This document shows, piece by piece, positions 6,389-9,509 of a stretch of 9,509 nt of DNA. Position 1 is the stretch's first letter. Each line of letters opens with the position of its first letter. The position numbers were made by a program, and so were the translations under genes. The stretch is from Comamonadaceae bacterium (GTDB lineage Bacteria; Pseudomonadota; Gammaproteobacteria; Burkholderiales; Burkholderiaceae_C): positions 1-9,509 of the forward strand of contig CANCCE010000097.1 in NCBI GenBank assembly GCA_947374505.1, read 5' to 3'. A model generated the notes under the pieces. The model was given only the letters and a program-made list of their open reading frames with translations. It did no database searches and was not told the DNA's origin.

Positions 6389-6476
6389 GGACTGGGGTGT
6401 CCGGGGTTTTCGCGCAGGTAAAAGAGGAGGCCGAAGGCCGGGGGACACGGAGCAAAAACCCCGGGCACCCCAATCC
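6389..6476 (-). repeat. Hairpin module 2 (88 bp inverted-repeat element)
   Basis: Arms of 22 bp at 6389-6410 and 6455-6476 are inverted repeats with two differences, giving 20 Watson-Crick pairs. In operon-sense RNA one difference is a G-U wobble and one an A-C mismatch. The arm sequence is unrelated to that of module 1, yet the total length is also 88 bp. The interior holds the inverted copy of the 27-nt core (6421-6447), centred on GGCC-GAA-GGCC. It differs from the module 1 core at two positions. Confidence 0.75.
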
Positions 6477-6523
6477 GGAGCGAGAAGCTCGAGTGTGAAA
6501 TCCAAAGTTCTTCATGACGACCA

Positions 6524-8056
6524 TTACAGCGGAATGTTGCCGTGTTTGCGCCACGGGTTTTCGAGCTTCTTGTCTTTCAGCATCACCAAGCTGCGGCAAA
6601 TGCGCTTGCGCGTCTCGTGCGGCAAGATGATGTCGTCAATGAAGCCGCGGCTGCCCGCTACAAACGGATTCGCAAAGCGGGCTTTGTACTCGGCCTCTTT
6701 AGCGGCCAGCTTGACCGGGTCACCCTTGTCTTCACGGAAAATAATTTCAACCGCGCCCTTGGCACCCATGACCGCAATCTCTGCATTCGGCCAGGCAAAG
6801 TTGACGTCGCCGCGCAAATGCTTAGAGGCCATCACGTCATACGCGCCGCCGTAGGCCTTGCGCGTGATGACTGTGATTTTGGGCACCGTGCACTCTGCAT
6901 ACGCGTAGAGTAATTTCGCGCCGTGCTTGATGATGCCGCCGAACTCCTGAGAAGTGCCGGGCATGAACCCTGGCACGTCGACAAAAGTGATCACCGGAAT
7001 ATTGAAGGCATCGCAAAAGCGCACAAAGCGCGCCGCCTTGATCGAGCTCTTGATGTCCAAGCAACCCGCCAGCACCAGCGGTTGGTTCGCCACGATGCCA
7101 ACGCTTTGGCCTTCCATGCGCGCAAAACCAATGATGATGTTCTTGGCGTACTCCGGCTGAATCTCGAAAAAGTCACCGTCGTCAACCGTTTTGACGATGA
7201 GTTCTTTCATGTCGTAAGGCTTGTTGGCGTTCTCTGGCACCAGCGTGTCCAGGCTCAGGTCCATGCGGTTGGCTGGGTCTGCGCTTGGGCGGACCGGGGC
7301 TTTTTCACGGTTGTTCAGCGGCAGGTAGTTGTAGAGTCGGCGCAGCATCAACAGCGCTTCGACGTCGCTGTCAAAAGCCAAGTCGGCCACACCGCTCTTG
7401 GTGGTGTGCGTGATGGCACCGCCCAGTTCTTCTGCCGTGACTTCCTCGTGGGTCACGGTTTTCACCACCTCGGGGCCGGTCACAAACATGTAGGAGCTGT
7501 CTTTGACCATGAAGATGAAATCGGTCATGGCCGGTGAATAAACCGCGCCACCCGCCGAAGGGCCCATGATCATGCTGATTTGAGGAATCACGCCGCTGGC
7601 CATCACGTTGCGCTGAAAGACATCGGCATAGCCGCCGAGTGAGGCGACGCCTTCCTGGATACGCGCGCCACCTGAGTCATTCAAACCGATCACCGGTGCG
7701 CCAACCTTCATGGCTTGGTCCATGACTTTGCAAATTTTCTCTGCATGCGCTTCAGACAGCGCACCACCGAAGACCGTGAAGTCTTGGCTGAAGACAAACA
7801 CCAAGCGGCCATTGATCATGCCGTAGCCGGTGACCACGCCGTCGCCTGGAATCTTGTTTTCTTGCATGCCGAAGTCGTTGCAGCGGTGCTCAACGAACAT
7901 GTCCCACTCTTCGAAGGTGCCTTCGTCGAGCAACAGTTCCAGCCGCTCACGGGCCGTTAACTTGCCCTTGCCGTGCTGCGCGTCGATCCGCTTTTGACCG
8001 CCGCCGAGCCGGGCTGCAGCGCGTTTTTGTTCGAGTTGTTCGAGGATGTCCTGCAT
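6524..8056 (-). CDS. pccB: Propionyl-CoA carboxylase beta subunit (carboxyltransferase)
   Basis: The 510-residue protein has the usual PccB length and the crotonase-like N and C carboxyltransferase halves. It moves carboxyl from biotin to propionyl-CoA, giving (S)-methylmalonyl-CoA. Conserved segments include DSGGARIQEG (127-136) and GPSAGGAVYSP (165-175), GG-containing loops for the thioester oxyanion, and in the C half GCLDI (331-335), FVDVPGFMPG (358-367) and RKAYGGAYDVM (399-409). Asp407 in the last motif matches the aspartate linked to propionyl over acetyl preference in the Streptomyces PccB studies. The ATG at 8056 begins MQDILEQLEQKR, a normal family start, though the Shine-Dalgarno is weak. 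It lies 12 bp after the meaB stop, so the two are co-transcribed. The 353-bp gap after it, before pccA, is exceptional for this operon. Confidence 0.95.
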   Translation of the reverse strand: MQDILEQLEQKRAAARLGGGQKRIDAQHGKGKLTARERLELLLDEGTFEEWDMFVEHRCNDFGMQENKIPGDGVVTGYGMINGRLVFVFSQDFTVFGGALSEAHAEKICKVMDQAMKVGAPVIGLNDSGGARIQEGVASLGGYADVFQRNVMASGVIPQISMIMGPSAGGAVYSPAMTDFIFMVKDSSYMFVTGPEVVKTVTHEEVTAEELGGAITHTTKSGVADLAFDSDVEALLMLRRLYNYLPLNNREKAPVRPSADPANRMDLSLDTLVPENANKPYDMKELIVKTVDDGDFFEIQPEYAKNIIIGFARMEGQSVGIVANQPLVLAGCLDIKSSIKAARFVRFCDAFNIPVITFVDVPGFMPGTSQEFGGIIKHGAKLLYAYAECTVPKITVITRKAYGGAYDVMASKHLRGDVNFAWPNAEIAVMGAKGAVEIIFREDKGDPVKLAAKEAEYKARFANPFVAGSRGFIDDIILPHETRKRICRSLVMLKDKKLENPWRKHGNIPL

Positions 8057-8068
8057 GAATTGCTTTCT

Positions 8069-9082
8069 TTATTGAATGGATTTTGACGCTTGATCCAAAT
8101 GCGCTGCCAACAGCGTGCGGGCTGCAATTGAGGCGGGAATGTCGCCGCTGACGACCTCGGCCATCAGCACCGGCAGCAGCGCACTGACAGCCGGATTTTG
8201 CTTAAAAGCCTGCTTCAGTCCGGCATCAATGCGCTCCCACATCCACGCCAGCGACTGCTGCTGGCGCCGGCTGGCGAATTTTCCGTTGGCGGTTTGACGG
8301 GCCCGAAACTCAAGCACTTCTGTCCAAAAAAGTACCACGCCCTCGCCTTTCAAGGCACTCAGCAGCATGGCTTTGGGGTGCCAATTGGTTTCCAGATAGC
8401 CGCTGAACATACCCAACAACTGCATGGCCGAGGTGATTTGAAGCTGCGCGCGCTGCGCTGCAATAGCGTCGATGTCGGCCTTGTTGATAACGACCAGGTC
8501 CGCCAATTCCATCACGCCTTTTTTAATGGCTTGCAAATCGTCGCCGGCATTCGGCAGCTGCATCAGCACAAACATGTCGGTCATGTTGGAGACCGCTGTT
8601 TCGCTCTGGCCGACACCAACGGTTTCGACAATCACCACGTCGTAACCGGCGGCTTCGCAGACCAACATGGCTTCGCGGGTTTTTTCGGCGACACCGCCCA
8701 AGGTTCCGCTGGAAGGGCTGGGCCGGATGTAGGCTTTTTCATGAACAGACAGCTGTTCCATGCGCGTTTTGTCGCCCAGAATAGAGCCGCCCGAAACGGT
8801 GCTGGACGGGTCGATCGTCAACACCGCCACCCGATGACCTTGCGCGATGAGGTGCAAGCCCAAGACTTCAATGAAGGTTGACTTGCCCACGCCCGGCACA
8901 CCGCTGATGCCCAAGCGGAACGATTTCCCGGTGTGCGGTAACAAGCTCGTGAGCAAGGCATCGGCATCAAGACGATGATCGGCCCGCGTCGATTCCAGCA
9001 GCGTGATGGCTTTGGCGATAGCGCGGCGTTGCACGACGGCATCGCCTTGCAGAATCGACGCCAACAAAGCGGGCGAGCTCAC
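8069..9082 (-). CDS. meaB: Methylmalonyl-CoA mutase-associated GTPase MeaB/ArgK family
   Basis: The 337-residue G3E-family P-loop GTPase is expected to escort methylmalonyl-CoA mutase, gating adenosylcobalamin loading and protecting the enzyme from inactivation. The Walker A motif GVPGVGKS covers 61-68. DPSS (91-94) is the Mg/switch segment and GDKTRME (103-109) resembles the MeaB switch III region. ETVGVGQS (153-160) is the G3 motif and NKAD (200-203) the G4 guanine-specificity motif. The start codon is GTG at 9080-9082, whose bases overlap the mutase TGA stop as GTGA, a typical sign of translational coupling. AAGG lies about 10 nt upstream. Older annotations call this family ArgK (lysine/arginine/ornithine transport ATPase); the neighbouring mutase makes the MeaB role far more likely. 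The pccB start follows 12 bp after its stop. Confidence 0.95.
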   Translation of the reverse strand: MSSPALLASILQGDAVVQRRAIAKAITLLESTRADHRLDADALLTSLLPHTGKSFRLGISGVPGVGKSTFIEVLGLHLIAQGHRVAVLTIDPSSTVSGGSILGDKTRMEQLSVHEKAYIRPSPSSGTLGGVAEKTREAMLVCEAAGYDVVIVETVGVGQSETAVSNMTDMFVLMQLPNAGDDLQAIKKGVMELADLVVINKADIDAIAAQRAQLQITSAMQLLGMFSGYLETNWHPKAMLLSALKGEGVVLFWTEVLEFRARQTANGKFASRRQQQSLAWMWERIDAGLKQAFKQNPAVSALLPVLMAEVVSGDIPASIAARTLLAAHLDQASKSIQ

Positions 9083-9509
9083 TTCAGGCAGGCCTTGATC
9101 TGCTCCAGCACATCTTTGGCACTGGCAGGAATCGGCGTGCCGGGACCGTAAATGCCTTTGACGCCAGCCTCGTAGAGCATCTCGTAATCTTGCCGCGGAA
9201 TCACACCACCGACAAACACAATGATGTCGTCAGCGCCCTGCTTTTTGAGTTCGGCGATGATCGCCGGCACCAGTGTTTTGTGACCTGCGGCCAGCGTCGA
9301 GACACCGACCGCATGCACATCGTTTTCAATCGCTTGGCGAGCGCATTCTTCGGGCGTCTGAAACAGCGGCCCCATGTCGACGTCAAAACCCAAGTCGGCA
9401 AAAGCCGTGGCCACCACCTTGGCCCCGCGGTCATGGCCGTCTTGCCCGAGCTTGGAAATCATCACGCGGGGGCGACGGCCCTCGGCTTCAGCAAACGCGT
9501 TGATTTCAG
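9079..9509 (-). CDS. Methylmalonyl-CoA mutase, C-terminal cobalamin-binding domain (partial)
   Basis: The last 142 complete codons of a gene that continues past the right edge. SKLGQDGHDRG contains the DxHxxG cobalamin signature; the His codon at 9433-9435 would supply the lower axial ligand to cobalt. The following GVSTLAAGHKT, VFVGGVIP and GIYGPGTPIP segments are the Rossmann-like B12 domain typical of the mutase large (ScpA/MutB-type) subunit. The enzyme converts (R)-methylmalonyl-CoA to succinyl-CoA. The substrate-binding barrel is outside the window, so a related acyl-CoA mutase cannot be excluded from this part alone. However, the overlapping meaB gene and the PCC genes downstream support methylmalonyl-CoA. 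The stop TGA overlaps the meaB GTG start by 4 nt. Confidence 0.92.
   Translation of the reverse strand, partial: EINAFAEAEGRRPRVMISKLGQDGHDRGAKVVATAFADLGFDVDMGPLFQTPEECARQAIENDVHAVGVSTLAAGHKTLVPAIIAELKKQGADDIIVFVGGVIPRQDYEMLYEAGVKGIYGPGTPIPASAKDVLEQIKACLK

Larger units (their letters stand above)
6171..6523 (-). other. Structured pccB-pccA intercistronic region
   Basis: This 353-bp gap lies between genes that point the same way and are otherwise tightly packed. It has no long conserved protein. Reading in the operon direction, it contains hairpin module 2 (6476-6389), a 46-bp linker, hairpin module 1 (6342-6255), a tandem-like direct repeat (6265-6226) inside a 30-codon ORF, and an AT-rich stretch just before pccA. 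The GC-rich repeats leave several frames open, including one of 135 codons beginning inside pccB, but none except the short final ORF has coding support. It could be a dispersed intergenic repeat inserted in the operon, an RNA element affecting the pccB/pccA ratio, or both. Confidence 0.7.

Noticed and set aside
6192..6599. 135-codon minus-strand open frame spanning the pccB-pccA gap
   Set aside because: It begins inside pccB and runs through both hairpins; open frames are expected in GC-rich palindromes. Only its last 30 codons have a good ribosome site and are listed separately.

Overview
The window looks like the chromosome of a betaproteobacterium, most likely Burkholderiales/Comamonadaceae (Rhodoferax- or Polaromonas-like). 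This rests on the character of the proteins: an intracellular PHB depolymerase, an anchorless RnfB-type ferredoxin of a kind common in betaproteobacteria, and a mutase-meaB-pccB-pccA propionate cluster. The genus is a guess.

Layout. Positions 1-251 (minus) hold the N-terminus of a class III extradiol dioxygenase of the YgiD/4,5-DOPA dioxygenase family. A 213-bp divergent spacer follows, with a plausible extended -10 and a TGC-N3-GCA dyad resembling PhaR sites. On the plus strand are phaZ (465-1868, intracellular PHB depolymerase with a Lys/Ala/Pro/Ser-rich tail) and an RnfB-like Fe-S protein (1900-2556). Only 4 bp then separate this from the stop codon of a convergent minus-strand operon that fills the rest of the window.

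The minus-strand operon, in transcription order, is: methylmalonyl-CoA mutase C-terminus (cut by the right edge), meaB/argK-type GTPase (GTG start overlapping the mutase stop as GTGA), pccB, a 353-bp non-canonical intercistronic region, pccA, a VOC-family putative methylmalonyl-CoA epimerase, and a D-cysteine desulfhydrase-family PLP enzyme. The first five proteins form the route propionyl-CoA -> (S)-methylmalonyl-CoA -> (R)-methylmalonyl-CoA -> succinyl-CoA, plus the GTPase chaperone that loads and protects the B12 mutase. The PLP enzyme is a less expected member. All other junctions in the operon are 4-bp overlaps to 19-bp gaps, so the 353-bp gap stands out.

Most of the window is ordinary metabolism. 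The least explained part is that pccB-pccA gap. It holds two 88-bp hairpin modules with different stem sequences but a shared 27-nt core in opposite orientations, and a 30-codon ORF with a strong Shine-Dalgarno sequence and an internal 8-codon repeat just before pccA. It could be a dispersed palindromic repeat, a cis-acting RNA that tunes pccA relative to pccB, or both. No RNA genes, CRISPR arrays, insertion sequences or convincing intrinsic terminators were seen.
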